Shown: positions 25,457 through 34,910, counted from the first letter of the stretch. The stretch: DNA of 64,000 bases from Carnobacterium_B sp045617425 (GCF_045617425.1 NZ_JAZLIO010000003.1:62001-126000), one strand, 5' to 3'. Notes: generated by a model from the letters alone, not told the origin. Translations and numbers: made by a program.

Positions 25457-26209
25457 CTATTCATTTTCATCAATGTTTCTTAGCCATTTTACTAATTGGT
25501 TGACTGACTGTTCTTGCTGTTTTTCGGATGAAATGGTGGCAGGGAGATCTCCCTCTTGGTCACCGTAATCGCCAAAACCTGAATGATTGCCCCCTTCAAT
25601 AGTATAAAATATGGCAGAAGCAGGTAAGTAGTTTTTGCCAAGATGATAGGCCTCTTCATTCACTACACCATCATTAGAACCAATAAGGGAGAGAACTGAA
25701 ATAGGCAGTTTATCTAACCGACCTTTTTCATCTGGATAACTAGCTAGTAAAAAAACACCTTTTAAGGATTCTGAATAACTTTCATTAGCAAATCGACTAG
25801 CCATCACACCACCTAAGGAATGACCCCCTATAACAAATTTTAGAATCTCCTCATCAGTGATAATGGTTTCTGCTTTATCTGCGTCTGTCACGGCAAGATT
25901 CAAAGTATGCTTAACAAGGTAAACGGGATATCCTTCTGCAGCGAGTTTTGCCGCAATTGAACTATAACTTTTTTCTTCTACAAGCCCACCTTGATAAAAG
26001 AGGACAGAAGTAGATTGTTGTTCATTTATTGGCCTGAAAATAATTGTATCTGAGGATTCTTCAACAGTGTATTGATCAGTAGACTCTGTCTCTTTCAGTG
26101 CTTTACTTAAAGGTTGATACGTTTTAGACTGTACAAAAACGAAACTGCCTAATAAAACCAAAATGAAAAAAATAAGACAACCAATTAAAATTTTATAGCT
26201 GCGCTTCAT
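25457..26209 (-). CDS. Membrane-anchored alpha/beta hydrolase
   Basis: A 250-residue protein with an N-terminal membrane helix (about 7-26) and an extracellular alpha/beta hydrolase domain. The catalytic triad is probably Ser131 (GGHSLGG), Asp180 (IGSNDGVV) and His209 (GGNHSGFG). This resembles the small Firmicutes hydrolases with such a fold; carboxylesterase or lipase activity is likely but the substrate is unknown. Start at 26209 is supported by AAGGAGC upstream. Single gene on the minus strand. Confidence 0.8.
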   Translation of the reverse strand: MKRSYKILIGCLIFFILVLLGSFVFVQSKTYQPLSKALKETESTDQYTVEESSDTIIFRPINEQQSTSVLFYQGGLVEEKSYSSIAAKLAAEGYPVYLVKHTLNLAVTDADKAETIITDEEILKFVIGGHSLGGVMASRFANESYSESLKGVFLLASYPDEKGRLDKLPISVLSLIGSNDGVVNEEAYHLGKNYLPASAIFYTIEGGNHSGFGDYGDQEGDLPATISSEKQQEQSVNQLVKWLRNIDENE

Positions 26210-26343
26210 AGATGCTCCTTCCCAAATAATTAGTTTATTAAAGTTGAACAGAAAAAGTGTATCATATATTTCGTATTATTCGTTAGATAAATCAAACAAA
26301 ACAGAGTGAATAATCTACATTTGTATAAATTACTCAAGAATTG

Positions 26344-26359
26344 TGCTAAAATGTATAAT
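26344..26359 (+). promoter_or_regulatory. Candidate asd promoter
   Basis: Extended -10 TGC-TAAAAT (26344-26352) overlaps the approach to a consensus TATAAT (26354-26359). No good -35 is seen at standard distance. Confidence 0.45.
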
Positions 26360-26422
26360 GGGAGTACATGGAGTCATAAGATAAACATTATAAAAAGAAA
26401 TATGTATTTAGGAGAGATATAA

Positions 26423-27472
26423 ATGAATGGATATACTATTGCAGTCGTAGGAGCAACGGGAGCTGTAGGAACAAAAATGATTCAAATGTTGGAGCAAGCC
26501 ACTTTTCCAATTAATAAAGTGAAGCTCTTAGCCTCGAAACGATCTGCTGGGAAAAAAGCTTTATTTAATGGAAAAGAAATCGAAATCCAAGAAACAACGG
26601 CAGATTCTTTTGAAAATGTTGATATTGCATTATTTAGTGCAGGTGGATCGATTTCAAAACAATTTGCTCCTGAAGCGGTAAAACGTGGTGCAGTTGTCAT
26701 TGATAATACAAGCGCATACCGGATGGATGCTGAAGTACCTTTAGTCGTTCCGGAAGTAAATGAGGAAGAAATCCGTTCTCATAAGGGAATTATAGCTAAC
26801 CCGAACTGCTCAACGATTCAAATGATGGTTGCCTTAGAGCCAATTCGCAAACAATACGGATTAGATCGGGTGATTGTGTCAACGTATCAAGCTGTAAGCG
26901 GAGCTGGAGTTTCAGCTGTTAAAGAAATGAAAGAACAAGCACAGCATATGCTGAATGGTGAGCCTTATGAAGCAGCTATTTTGCCATCAGGTGGAGATAA
27001 AAAACATTTTCCAATTGCTTTCAATGCATTGCCACAAATCGATTTGTTTACGGAAGATGGTTATACATTTGAAGAATTGAAAATGATCAATGAAACTAAA
27101 AAAATTATGGGCGATGATCATCTAAAAGTTTCTGCAACATGCGTCCGTATTCCAGTCGTTTCAGGACATTCAGAATCTGTTTATATTGAATTGAAAGACG
27201 AGGGAGCTAGCGTAGCTTCTATTCAAGAACTCTTAAAAAATGCACCAGGTGTAGTGCTTCAAGATGATCCGGATAATCAAGTTTATCCAACAGCTTTGGA
27301 AGCAGAGGGCAAAAGAGAAACATTTGTTGGAAGAATTCGGAAAGATCGTGACTTAGACAAAGGTTATCATATGTGGATCGTGTCGGATAACTTAATCAAA
27401 GGCGCAGCATGGAACTCTGTTCAAATTGCTGAAAGCTTACACAAGTTAAAATTAATTAAAACAAATAATTAA
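26423..27472 (+). CDS. asd: Aspartate-semialdehyde dehydrogenase
   Basis: A 349-residue NADPH enzyme converting aspartyl phosphate to aspartate semialdehyde, the branch point for lysine/diaminopimelate and threonine. VVGATGAVGTKMIQML binds the dinucleotide, the catalytic Cys is Cys129 in NPNCSTIQM, and SGHSES carries the catalytic His. ATG 26423 follows AGGAGAG. Forms an operon with dapA (34 bases apart) and probably rnjB; pyruvate carboxylase elsewhere in the window supplies the oxaloacetate feeding this pathway. Confidence 0.96.
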   Translation: MNGYTIAVVGATGAVGTKMIQMLEQATFPINKVKLLASKRSAGKKALFNGKEIEIQETTADSFENVDIALFSAGGSISKQFAPEAVKRGAVVIDNTSAYRMDAEVPLVVPEVNEEEIRSHKGIIANPNCSTIQMMVALEPIRKQYGLDRVIVSTYQAVSGAGVSAVKEMKEQAQHMLNGEPYEAAILPSGGDKKHFPIAFNALPQIDLFTEDGYTFEELKMINETKKIMGDDHLKVSATCVRIPVVSGHSESVYIELKDEGASVASIQELLKNAPGVVLQDDPDNQVYPTALEAEGKRETFVGRIRKDRDLDKGYHMWIVSDNLIKGAAWNSVQIAESLHKLKLIKTNN

Positions 27473-27506
27473 GAATAAGTTGAATATAAAATAGAGGGTG
27501 ATGGTA

Positions 27507-28385
27507 TTGGATTTAAAAAAAGCACGTATTATAACCGCTATGACTACTCCATTTGATGAAGAAGGATCAATTGATTATGGACGATTAGAAAAGTTAATCA
27601 ACTTCTTACTTAAAAATGGGACAGAAGGTTTAGTAGTGGGAGGCACTACTGGAGAATCTCCTACATTAGCACATGAGGAAAAATTAGACTTATACCGTAA
27701 GACAATTGAATTAGTTGCAGGACGTGTACCAATCATTGCCGGTACGGGGTCATTTAACACTGCTGAGACGATTGCATTTACAAAAGAGGTCGAAACCCTT
27801 GCAGGTATAGATGCAGCACTTGTAGTGACGCCATACTACAGTAAGCCTAACCAAGCTGGTCTGTATGCTCATTTTGAAACAGTAGCTAAAAGTACTAAAC
27901 TCCCGATTATCATATATAACGTTCCTGGACGTACTAGTGTTTCGATTGATCCTAAGACAACCATAAAACTCTCATCGATTGAAAATATTATTGGTGTGAA
28001 AGAATGTTTAGGTTTAGATGCTTTAAGCGAAGAAATTCAACAAACACCAGATGACTTTTTAGTTTATACTGGTGAAGATGGTAATGCTTTTCCTGCTAAA
28101 TGCGTTGGAGCAACGGGCGTGATTTCTGTAGCAAGTCATGTTTTAGGGAATGAGATGTCTGAAATGTACAACTTGTTGCAAGAAGGATCTATGGATGAAG
28201 CAGCACAGATTCATCGTCAACTAGTGCCTAAAATGAACAGTTTATTTACTGTTCCTTCTCCAGCACCTGTTAAATTTGCGTTGAACCACTTAGGAATTAA
28301 TGTCGGTGGATTGAGATTGCCATTAGTACCTTGTACAAAAACAGAAGAAGATTATGTGTTAGCTGAATTAAATTGGAAAAAATAA
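27507..28385 (+). CDS. dapA: 4-hydroxy-tetrahydrodipicolinate synthase
   Basis: A 292-residue TIM-barrel aldolase condensing pyruvate with aspartate semialdehyde, the first step of lysine and diaminopimelate synthesis for peptidoglycan. GGTTGES (45-51), Tyr137 in YNVPGRTS and the Schiff-base Lys165 in GVKECLG are intact. TTG 27507 (MDLKKARIITAM) is preferred; GTG 27498 and ATG 27501 overlap the GAGGGTGAT ribosome site. Follows asd and precedes rnjB, as in Bacillus. Confidence 0.95.
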   Translation: MDLKKARIITAMTTPFDEEGSIDYGRLEKLINFLLKNGTEGLVVGGTTGESPTLAHEEKLDLYRKTIELVAGRVPIIAGTGSFNTAETIAFTKEVETLAGIDAALVVTPYYSKPNQAGLYAHFETVAKSTKLPIIIYNVPGRTSVSIDPKTTIKLSSIENIIGVKECLGLDALSEEIQQTPDDFLVYTGEDGNAFPAKCVGATGVISVASHVLGNEMSEMYNLLQEGSMDEAAQIHRQLVPKMNSLFTVPSPAPVKFALNHLGINVGGLRLPLVPCTKTEEDYVLAELNWKK

Positions 28386-28416
28386 AAAACGAAATGAAAG
28401 TAAAAGAGGTGAAGAA

Positions 28417-30096
28417 ATGAGCACGATAAAAATTATCCCACTAGGGGGTGTGCGTGAAAATGGAAAAAACATGTATGCTGTTGAGGTGGATGAAGACATA
28501 TTCGTTTTAGATTGCGGGTTAATGTTTCCAGAAACAGAATTATTAGGAATTGATGTAGTCATTCCTGACTTTAGTTATTTAGAAGAAAATAAACACCGTG
28601 TTACAGCTGTGTTTCTAACTCATGGTCATGAAGATGCAATTGGAGCACTACCTTATTTTCTTCAAAAATTTGATGTTCCAGTATTTGGAACTGAATTAAC
28701 CATAGCTTTAGCAAAATTATTTGTTGAAAAAGATAGTCAAGTTAATACATTTGATGATTATCACGTGGTTGATGAAAATACAGAGATTGAATTTGGAGAT
28801 GTTGTGGCTAGTTTCTTTAGAACAACTCATACTATTCCAGATTCTGTTGGAGTAGCTCTTAAGACAAGTGAAGGAAGTATTGTCTATACAGGTGATTTTA
28901 AGTTCGATCAAAGTGCAAAATCAATGTACCAAAGCAATTTATCACGTATTGCAGATATTGGTAAAAGTAAGGTTTTAGCTTTATTGAGTGATTCAAGTGA
29001 AGCTGAAAGTTCTGTTGAAAATATAAGCGATCTAAAAATAGCAGAAGAAGTATTGGATACTTTCCAAAATGCTGACGGTCGTATCATTGTTGCCAGCGTA
29101 GCTAGTAATATCTTGCGTATCCAACAAGTGTTTGATGCTGCTCACAAATCGCATAAGAAAATTTTCATTACAGGAAGCAATCTTGAAGAAATCGTTCAAA
29201 TTGCTATGCAGCTGAATAAACTTCAATTACCTAACGAAGATCTAATTGTTCCAATAACAGATATTGAAAAGTACAGTGACCAAGAAATTGTTGTGTTAGA
29301 GACGGGTGTTACTGGTGAGCCAATTAAAACGTTAACACGTATGGCAAAAGGAAAACACACTCAGGTAAACATCAAAGAGGGTGATCTAGTCTATATCGTA
29401 ACAAGCCCATCAACCGCAATGGAAGTAACGGTTGCTCAAGCAGAAAACTTAATTTATCGAGCAGGTGGAACAGTAAAACAAATTTCAGATAATTTGAAAG
29501 CTTCTGGCCATGCTACTCCAAATGATTTGAAATTAATGATCAATCTGATTAAACCTACTTACTTTATTCCAGTTCAAGGAGAATATCGTATGCTTTCGGC
29601 TCATGCAAAACTTGCACATGAAGTTGGAATGCCGTATAAAAATATTTTTATACCGGGTAAAGGCGATATTATGGAATACAAAAATGAGCGTATGCATGTA
29701 GCTGGACAAGTGACAGCAGGAAATACAATGGTCGATGGTATCGGAATTGGTGATATTGGAAATATTGTTTTACGCGACCGTAAATTGTTATCTGAAGATG
29801 GTATTTTTGTAGCGGTAGTTACTATTAACCGTAGAAAAAGTAAAATTATTTCAGGTCCTGAAGTCATGACAAGAGGTTTCGTATATGTTAAAGAAAATAC
29901 AGATCTGATTAATCAAAGTAATGAGATTATTAGAGAAGTAGTTGAAGAGAATTTAAACCGTAAAGAATTTGAATGGAGCCGTTTGAAACAAGAAATCAGA
30001 GATGCTTTAAATAAACATCTTTTTGAACAGACACGTAGACGTCCAGTTATTCTACCAATCATCATGGAAACAAGTTCACGCAACCGTAAAAATTAA
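28417..30096 (+). CDS. rnjB: Ribonuclease J2
   Basis: A 559-residue beta-CASP metallo-beta-lactamase RNase. Core motifs: HGHEDAIG (69-76), TTHTIPDS, YTGDFKFD, SGHATPNDL and a C-terminal domain (GFVYVKENTDL). RNase J1 normally has HGHEDHIG; here the final metal-binding His is Ala74. Such a loss is typical of the weaker partner J2, which works in a complex with J1. Gene order asd-dapA-rnjB also supports J2. ATG 28417 follows AGAGGTG. A strong terminator follows. Confidence 0.88.
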   Translation: MSTIKIIPLGGVRENGKNMYAVEVDEDIFVLDCGLMFPETELLGIDVVIPDFSYLEENKHRVTAVFLTHGHEDAIGALPYFLQKFDVPVFGTELTIALAKLFVEKDSQVNTFDDYHVVDENTEIEFGDVVASFFRTTHTIPDSVGVALKTSEGSIVYTGDFKFDQSAKSMYQSNLSRIADIGKSKVLALLSDSSEAESSVENISDLKIAEEVLDTFQNADGRIIVASVASNILRIQQVFDAAHKSHKKIFITGSNLEEIVQIAMQLNKLQLPNEDLIVPITDIEKYSDQEIVVLETGVTGEPIKTLTRMAKGKHTQVNIKEGDLVYIVTSPSTAMEVTVAQAENLIYRAGGTVKQISDNLKASGHATPNDLKLMINLIKPTYFIPVQGEYRMLSAHAKLAHEVGMPYKNIFIPGKGDIMEYKNERMHVAGQVTAGNTMVDGIGIGDIGNIVLRDRKLLSEDGIFVAVVTINRRKSKIISGPEVMTRGFVYVKENTDLINQSNEIIREVVEENLNRKEFEWSRLKQEIRDALNKHLFEQTRRRPVILPIIMETSSRNRKN

Positions 30097-30100
30097 ACAA

Positions 30101-30144
30101 AAAAAGATCTTATTTCCTTTTTAAAGGAAATAAGAGCTTTTTTT
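30101..30144 (+). terminator. Terminator after rnjB
   Basis: A 12-bp perfect stem CTTATTTCCTTT / AAAGGAAATAAG then a run of seven Ts. Confidence 0.9.
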
Positions 30145-30151
30145 GTAAAAG

Positions 30152-30181
30152 AAGAGCATTCACTTTAAGTGAATGCTCTTT
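30152..30181 (-). terminator. Terminator of the opuA operon
   Basis: A 14-bp perfect stem AAGAGCATTCACTT / AAGTGAATGCTCTT; in the minus direction it is followed by CTTTTAC. It lies just beyond the opuAC stop. Confidence 0.7.
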
Positions 30182-30205
30182 GATCGAAAGTGATTTCAGA
30201 CTAGC

Positions 30206-31102
30206 TTATTTTGATACGCCTTCAGTCCACTCAGTAACACGGTCAGGATTTGCTTCAATCCAAGTTTCAGCCGCATCTTCAGGATCTTCTCCTTCAGAAA
30301 TATCTAACATAATACTTTCCATTTCTTCAGTTGTCCAATTAAATTGATCTAATACTTGATAAGCTTCAGGCATGTCTTCTTCAAGACCTTCACGAGCCAT
30401 AGTATTGATTGTTTCTGATTCGCCAAACGAATTTTCAGGATCTTCTAAATATTTTAAGTCATAAGAAGCGAACATCCAGTGCGGAGACCAACCAGTGATA
30501 ACAATGTCTTCTTCATTTTGAATTGCTTGACCTAATGCAACAGTCATGGCACCAGATGAAGAGGTTTTAAGATCCCACTCACTCAAGTTATCGTAATCTT
30601 CTAAAGCTTTCTCTGTTGCAGCAACAACACCCGCACCTGGTTCAATACCGGTAATGCTCATTGCAGCTTCATCTTTAAGATCAGCTATTGAATCAACATC
30701 CATATATTCAGGAACCACAAGGCCAACTAATGCGCCTTCTAAGTTTGGTCCTAAATCAACCATTTGATCGCCATATTCTTCAAATTGAGAACCATGAGTA
30801 GCTGGTAACCATGCAGCTACCATAGCGTCAGCATCTCCGCTAGCTACGGCTTGCCACATTACAGCGTTATCTAATGGTGTTAGTTTTACATCATACCCTA
30901 AGTCTTCCAATACTTTACCAATAACGTTAGTAGAAGCAACTTCAGTATCCCATTCAACATAAGATAGCTCAATTTCTTGTCCTTTACCAACAGTTGCTGA
31001 TTCATCCTCAGTTGATGACTGTTCTGTTGAACAACCTGCTGCAACTAGTGATAACCCTAAACCAGCTGTAAGTCCTAAATGTTTCCAATTAAGTTTTTTC
31101 AT
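30206..31102 (-). CDS. opuAC: Glycine betaine ABC transporter, substrate-binding lipoprotein
   Basis: A 298-residue lipoprotein with signal peptide and lipobox VAAGC (Cys24). The mature part follows the OpuAC/ProX type II binding-protein pattern: ELSYVEWDTEVASTNVIG, a Trp-rich aromatic cage (WQAVASGDADAMVAAWLPATH; WSPHWMF) for the quaternary amine, and a C-terminal helical tail. It delivers betaine or similar compatible solutes to OpuAA/OpuAB for osmoprotection. Last gene of the minus-strand operon, about 50 bases after opuAB. Confidence 0.92.
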   Translation of the reverse strand: MKKLNWKHLGLTAGLGLSLVAAGCSTEQSSTEDESATVGKGQEIELSYVEWDTEVASTNVIGKVLEDLGYDVKLTPLDNAVMWQAVASGDADAMVAAWLPATHGSQFEEYGDQMVDLGPNLEGALVGLVVPEYMDVDSIADLKDEAAMSITGIEPGAGVVAATEKALEDYDNLSEWDLKTSSSGAMTVALGQAIQNEEDIVITGWSPHWMFASYDLKYLEDPENSFGESETINTMAREGLEEDMPEAYQVLDQFNWTTEEMESIMLDISEGEDPEDAAETWIEANPDRVTEWTEGVSK

Positions 31103-31154
31103 ATTAAATTTATTTCCCCTTTTTTGTAAACTATTTTTTTAATGATTAATTAAT

Positions 31155-32000
31155 TTATTTTTTATTTAATTTTTGCGTTAAGCGGTCAATAATAATCGCT
31201 AAGACAACTAAACCTAAACCAGATACAAAACCTGTTCCGATTTGTGCACGTTGTAGTGAAGAAAGAACTTCTCTACCAAGACCTGGAGCTCCAATCATTG
31301 AAGCAATAACTACCATAGATAAAGCCAACATAACAGTTTGGTTGATACCAGCCATAATTGTTGATTTTGCTAAAGGCAATTCTACTTTAAATAATTTTTG
31401 AGCACCTGTGCTACCAAATGATTCAGCAGCTTCAACTAATTCGTGTGAAACTTGTCTGATTCCAAGGTTAGTAAAGCGAACAGTAGGTGGGATGGCAAAA
31501 ATTAAAGAGGCGAATACCCCTGGAACCATACCAATACCAAAGAAAGCAACTGCGGGAATCAAGTAGACAAAGGCAGGCATTGTTTGCATAAAATCAAGAA
31601 TAGGAGTAATAATGGCATTTGCAATTTTGCTTTTAGCCATTAAAATTCCGAATGGAACACCGATGATAACAGATAATAAACTTGCAACCAGAACCAAAGT
31701 CAGAGTGTTCATTAAGTCTTCCCAAAGACCTTGATTATAGGTAAACCAAAGGCCGATTATTGTAAATGTAGCCAATCCAATTTTTTTCTTTGAAGCAATA
31801 AAAGCAATCAAAGCAATAATCAAAATAAACAAAATTGGTGGAACAAGTAATAACGTATTTGTCACAAATTCCATAACAATTTCTGAATATTTTTGAATAG
31901 GGTCAAACAAAAACGCAAAAGTTTGAGTTACCCAACTTGTAAAGTTTTCTACAGCATCAGCTACTGGCAATTCTGGAATGATATCTAATATACTAGACAT
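31155..32000 (-). CDS. opuAB: Glycine betaine ABC transporter, permease
   Basis: A 281-residue membrane subunit of the OpuA/ProW type with about six to seven membrane helices and the ATPase-coupling EAA loop (LVEAAESFGSTGAQKLFKVELP). Unlike the lactococcal fusion, the binding protein is a separate gene. Start at 32000 (MSSILDIIPELP), whose ATG overlaps the end of opuAA by 8 bases, indicating coupled translation; the longer reading to 32027 lacks a ribosome site. Confidence 0.93.
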   Translation of the reverse strand: MSSILDIIPELPVADAVENFTSWVTQTFAFLFDPIQKYSEIVMEFVTNTLLLVPPILFILIIALIAFIASKKKIGLATFTIIGLWFTYNQGLWEDLMNTLTLVLVASLLSVIIGVPFGILMAKSKIANAIITPILDFMQTMPAFVYLIPAVAFFGIGMVPGVFASLIFAIPPTVRFTNLGIRQVSHELVEAAESFGSTGAQKLFKVELPLAKSTIMAGINQTVMLALSMVVIASMIGAPGLGREVLSSLQRAQIGTGFVSGLGLVVLAIIIDRLTQKLNKK

Positions 32001-33189
32001 TTTCAAGCACCTCACTTTCTCCTGCAAGGGCAGCTATTACAGCGCCTCTGACAATTATACCAACTAACTTACCATCATCTACAACTGCTACGGGAGTAGT
32101 TGCATCATGAATAACTGAAAATATATCATTCATAGAAGTTGTTCTAGTAACTGTTGGAATGTCTTTTTTCAGGATGTTTTCAATTGTTGTAACATTATTT
32201 TTTCGAGCATCTGAAGCATCTTCTGCTGTGATATAGCCTAAAAGATTACGTTGGCTATCTACAACTAGGATGCTGGATATTCCTTCACTACGCATTTGTT
32301 CAAGCGCAAAACGCGGACCATGATTTTTTATATTCAATGTTTCAGGACGTTGCATGATGTTCTCAGCTGTTAATACTTTAGAACGATCAACGTCTTCAAC
32401 AAATTTTTCAACATAGTCATTAGCCGGGTTAGTTAGTATTTCTTCAGGAGAACCAATCTGTACAATTGATCCATCTTTCATCAAAGCAATTTTATCACCA
32501 ATTCGTAAAGCTTCATTTAAATCATGAGTTATAAAAATTATTGTCTTTTTCACTTTAGACTGAAGTTCGATTAATTCATCTTGCATTTCACGACGAATCA
32601 ATGGATCTAGTGCTGAGAAAGCTTCATCCATTAATAAGATTTCAGGATCATTCGCTAAAGCACGTGCTAATCCTACTCGTTGTTGCATTCCGCCAGATAG
32701 TTGATTAGGGTATTGATCTTTGTATTCTCCTAAACCTGCATTATCTAGAGCTTTTTGAGCTTTTTGTTGTCTTTCAGCTTTATCAACACCTTGGATTTCT
32801 AGACCATATTCTGTATTTTCTAAAATTGTCCGGTGAGGAAAGAGACCAAAGTTTTGGAAAACCATACTCAATTTCTCTCTTCTGACTTGGCGTAGAGCTT
32901 TTTTATCCATTTTAGAGAGATTTTCATCATCTATATAGATATCTCCTTTTGTAGGATCGATTAAACGATTAAACATTCGAACAAGAGTTGATTTTCCACT
33001 ACCAGATAATCCCATAATAACGAAAATTTCACCTTCTTCAACAGTGAAACTAACATTATTAACTCCAACAGTGGCCCCCGTTTCTTTTAAAATTTCTTGC
33101 TTAGATTTTTGTTCTTTCAACATTTCTAAGGCTTGTGTTGTTTTTTTACCAAAAACCTTCGATACATTTTCAACAGTTATTTTTGACAA
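31993..33189 (-). CDS. opuAA: Glycine betaine ABC transporter, ATPase with CBS pair
   Basis: A 398-residue ABC ATPase: Walker A GLSGSGKST (60-68), signature LSGGMQQRVGLARAL, Walker B LLMDEAFSAL, then two CBS domains (about 280-398). In OpuA systems the CBS module senses ionic strength and can bind cyclic di-AMP. TTG start at 33189 has 8 bases of spacing to AAAAGGAG. First gene of opuAA-AB-AC. Paired inverted repeats sit at its promoter. Confidence 0.93.
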   Translation of the reverse strand: MSKITVENVSKVFGKKTTQALEMLKEQKSKQEILKETGATVGVNNVSFTVEEGEIFVIMGLSGSGKSTLVRMFNRLIDPTKGDIYIDDENLSKMDKKALRQVRREKLSMVFQNFGLFPHRTILENTEYGLEIQGVDKAERQQKAQKALDNAGLGEYKDQYPNQLSGGMQQRVGLARALANDPEILLMDEAFSALDPLIRREMQDELIELQSKVKKTIIFITHDLNEALRIGDKIALMKDGSIVQIGSPEEILTNPANDYVEKFVEDVDRSKVLTAENIMQRPETLNIKNHGPRFALEQMRSEGISSILVVDSQRNLLGYITAEDASDARKNNVTTIENILKKDIPTVTRTTSMNDIFSVIHDATTPVAVVDDGKLVGIIVRGAVIAALAGESEVLENV

Positions 33190-33279
33190 AATAACATCTC
33201 CTTTTCCTTTTTAGGTATGAATTCCAAACTAGTAAATCAAAATTGATGTAAAAGAGAATCCAAACATAAATTGACTAGC

Positions 33280-33301
33280 AAACTACTGTCCATAGTAGTT
33301 T
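33280..33301. repeat. Inverted repeat in the opuA promoter, proximal
   Basis: AAACTACT-N6-AGTAGTTT, perfect 8-bp arms, overlapping the predicted opuA transcription start. Confidence 0.55.
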
Positions 33302-33329
33302 TATCTAAAACCCTTTTACGAAAAAACAA
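33302..33329 (-). promoter_or_regulatory. Candidate opuA promoter
   Basis: On the minus strand TTGTTT (33329-33324), 16-base spacer, TAGATA (33307-33302). A moderate match, as is common for osmoregulated promoters, and flanked by inverted repeats. Confidence 0.4.
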
Positions 33330-33333
33330 CGAC

Positions 33334-33356
33334 AACTATTCATAAAAAAAATAGTT
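33334..33356. repeat. Inverted repeat in the opuA promoter, distal
   Basis: AACTATT-N9-AATAGTT. The arms share the AACTAnT pattern with the proximal repeat and lie just upstream of the predicted -35. Confidence 0.45.
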
Positions 33357-33635
33357 CTAAATGGAACACAATTATCAGTGTAACATGAATGAAAACAAAT
33401 GAAAAATCAAATCATTTTCAATAATAAGCTTTAATACCTTCGTTTTGCCTTCATAACAGACCTTAGAGCATGAATAAAAAAAAGAAAAAATTTTTTTTGA
33501 ACCATTTTTTTGCTTATTTTTTGAAAAGAATCTGATAAAAGTTAATTTTACGTCGGATATATAACTTGTGGTTTTTAAGTGGGATTGATAAACTGATTTT
33601 AAGTACTTTAATGGCTCAATTGAGGTGAACGATGG

Positions 33636-34301
33636 ATGTTAACGGAATTGCAAAAAAAGATAATAAATGAGACAGAAGAATATGTCTACCAACTTTTAAA
33701 AGATGATGCTAGCGGTCATGATTGGTGGCACATTCAACGTGTACAAAACTTAACTATAAGTATAGCTCAGAAGGAAGAAGGAAATATTGATCTTTTTATT
33801 TGTGAAATGGCAGCTCTCTTACATGACGTAGCAGACGGCAAATTAAATAAGACAGAAGCTGAGGGGGAGAAAAAGGTTAGAGTATGGCTATCTAGATATT
33901 TCCTAAGTGAACAAGAAATTGAACAGATAATGGAAATTATTCTTCATATGTCTTATAAGGGTGGAACAAATAAAGTGGTATTATCTTCTATAGAAGGACA
34001 AATTGTTCAGGATGCAGATCGATTGGATGCAATAGGGGCAATTGGAATTGCACGAACAATGGTCTACTCGGGTTCAAAAAATCGGTTAATTCATGATCCA
34101 GCAAAAGAACCACGAAATCAGCTTACAATCGAAGACTATCGTTCGGGAGAAGATACAGCAATTATGCATTTTTATGAAAAATTGTTGAAATTAAAAGACA
34201 AGATGAATACAAGTATTGGAAAAGAAATGGCTGAAAAAAGGCACGCTTATATGGAAAATTACTTAGAAGAATTTTACGCTGAATGGGATGGAGAAAAATA
34301 G
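33636..34301 (+). CDS. HD-domain phosphohydrolase
   Basis: A 221-residue cytosolic HD-superfamily enzyme resembling Bacillus YpgQ, a metal-dependent nucleotide (pyro)phosphohydrolase. Metal ligands: His28 and His32 in GHDWWHIQRV, His63-Asp64 in LLHDVADGK, and Asp in QDADRLDAIGAIG (about 126-128). The substrate is not evident. ATG 33636 follows GAGGTG. The GNAT gene follows 54 bases later, possibly in the same transcript. Confidence 0.85.
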   Translation: MLTELQKKIINETEEYVYQLLKDDASGHDWWHIQRVQNLTISIAQKEEGNIDLFICEMAALLHDVADGKLNKTEAEGEKKVRVWLSRYFLSEQEIEQIMEIILHMSYKGGTNKVVLSSIEGQIVQDADRLDAIGAIGIARTMVYSGSKNRLIHDPAKEPRNQLTIEDYRSGEDTAIMHFYEKLLKLKDKMNTSIGKEMAEKRHAYMENYLEEFYAEWDGEK

Positions 34302-34355
34302 GTCTTTCCTTAAAAATTCGATGGGATTTGAAATGAAAAGTGTAGGAGGTTTATT

Positions 34356-34850
34356 ATGGATGATATGAGGGGTATAATTTTAAGAGAAGCAACGGTAGGC
34401 GATATCCTTATAATAGAAAACTATACAATAGAAGAAACACCCTATACAGTGAAACCTATGGATGCTATGACAGAAAGTCTACATGAAAGTGAAAAACACC
34501 CAATTTTAGTGTTAGATGAGGATATAATGGTGGGTTTTTTTATCCTTCAAACTGGAGACACTATTTTAAATTATTGTTCAAATCTTCATGCGATTTTATT
34601 AAAAGCCCATTCAGTTGATAAGCATTATTTAAAACAAGGATACGGAAAAGCTTCAATAGAAAAATTACCCAGCTTTATTAATGAACATTTCCCTTCTATT
34701 ACTGAAATTATCTTATTGATTGATCACGATAACATTAGTGGACAAATGATGTATATAAAATCTGGATTTGAAAATACAAAAAATAAAGTTAAAGAGTTGG
34801 GTGGCTATAAATTTATTTACTCAAAAAAACTCACAAATGAAAAAAAATAG
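34356..34850 (+). CDS. GNAT-family N-acetyltransferase
   Basis: A 164-residue protein with the GNAT layout: N-terminal ILREATVGD, a central strand HPILVLDEDIMVGFFIL, the acetyl-CoA loop YLKQGYGKASIEKLP and C-terminal MMYIKSGFE. The substrate cannot be told. ATG 34356 follows TAGGAGG. Confidence 0.8.
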   Translation: MDDMRGIILREATVGDILIIENYTIEETPYTVKPMDAMTESLHESEKHPILVLDEDIMVGFFILQTGDTILNYCSNLHAILLKAHSVDKHYLKQGYGKASIEKLPSFINEHFPSITEIILLIDHDNISGQMMYIKSGFENTKNKVKELGGYKFIYSKKLTNEKK

Positions 34851-34881
34851 AATTAGGGGAAAAGGCAATATAAAAGGTTCA

Positions 34882-34910
34882 TTGACAACTCCTAACAAAC
34901 ATCGTAAAAT
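34882..34910 (+). promoter_or_regulatory. thiT promoter
   Basis: Consensus TTGACA (34882-34887), 17-base spacer, TAAAAT (34905-34910). Transcription would begin about 25 bases before the TPP riboswitch. Confidence 0.85.

Larger units (their letters stand above)
33190..33635. other. Divergent intergenic region opuAA / HD hydrolase
   Basis: 446 bases with no supportable gene. On the opuA side lie a candidate promoter and two related inverted repeats (33280-33301, 33334-33356). Towards the HD gene lie long A and T tracts (about 33475-33520) that would bend DNA, and a TTGAAA (33521-33526) that may be part of its promoter. The middle (33361-33470) shows nothing definite. Confidence 0.6.
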
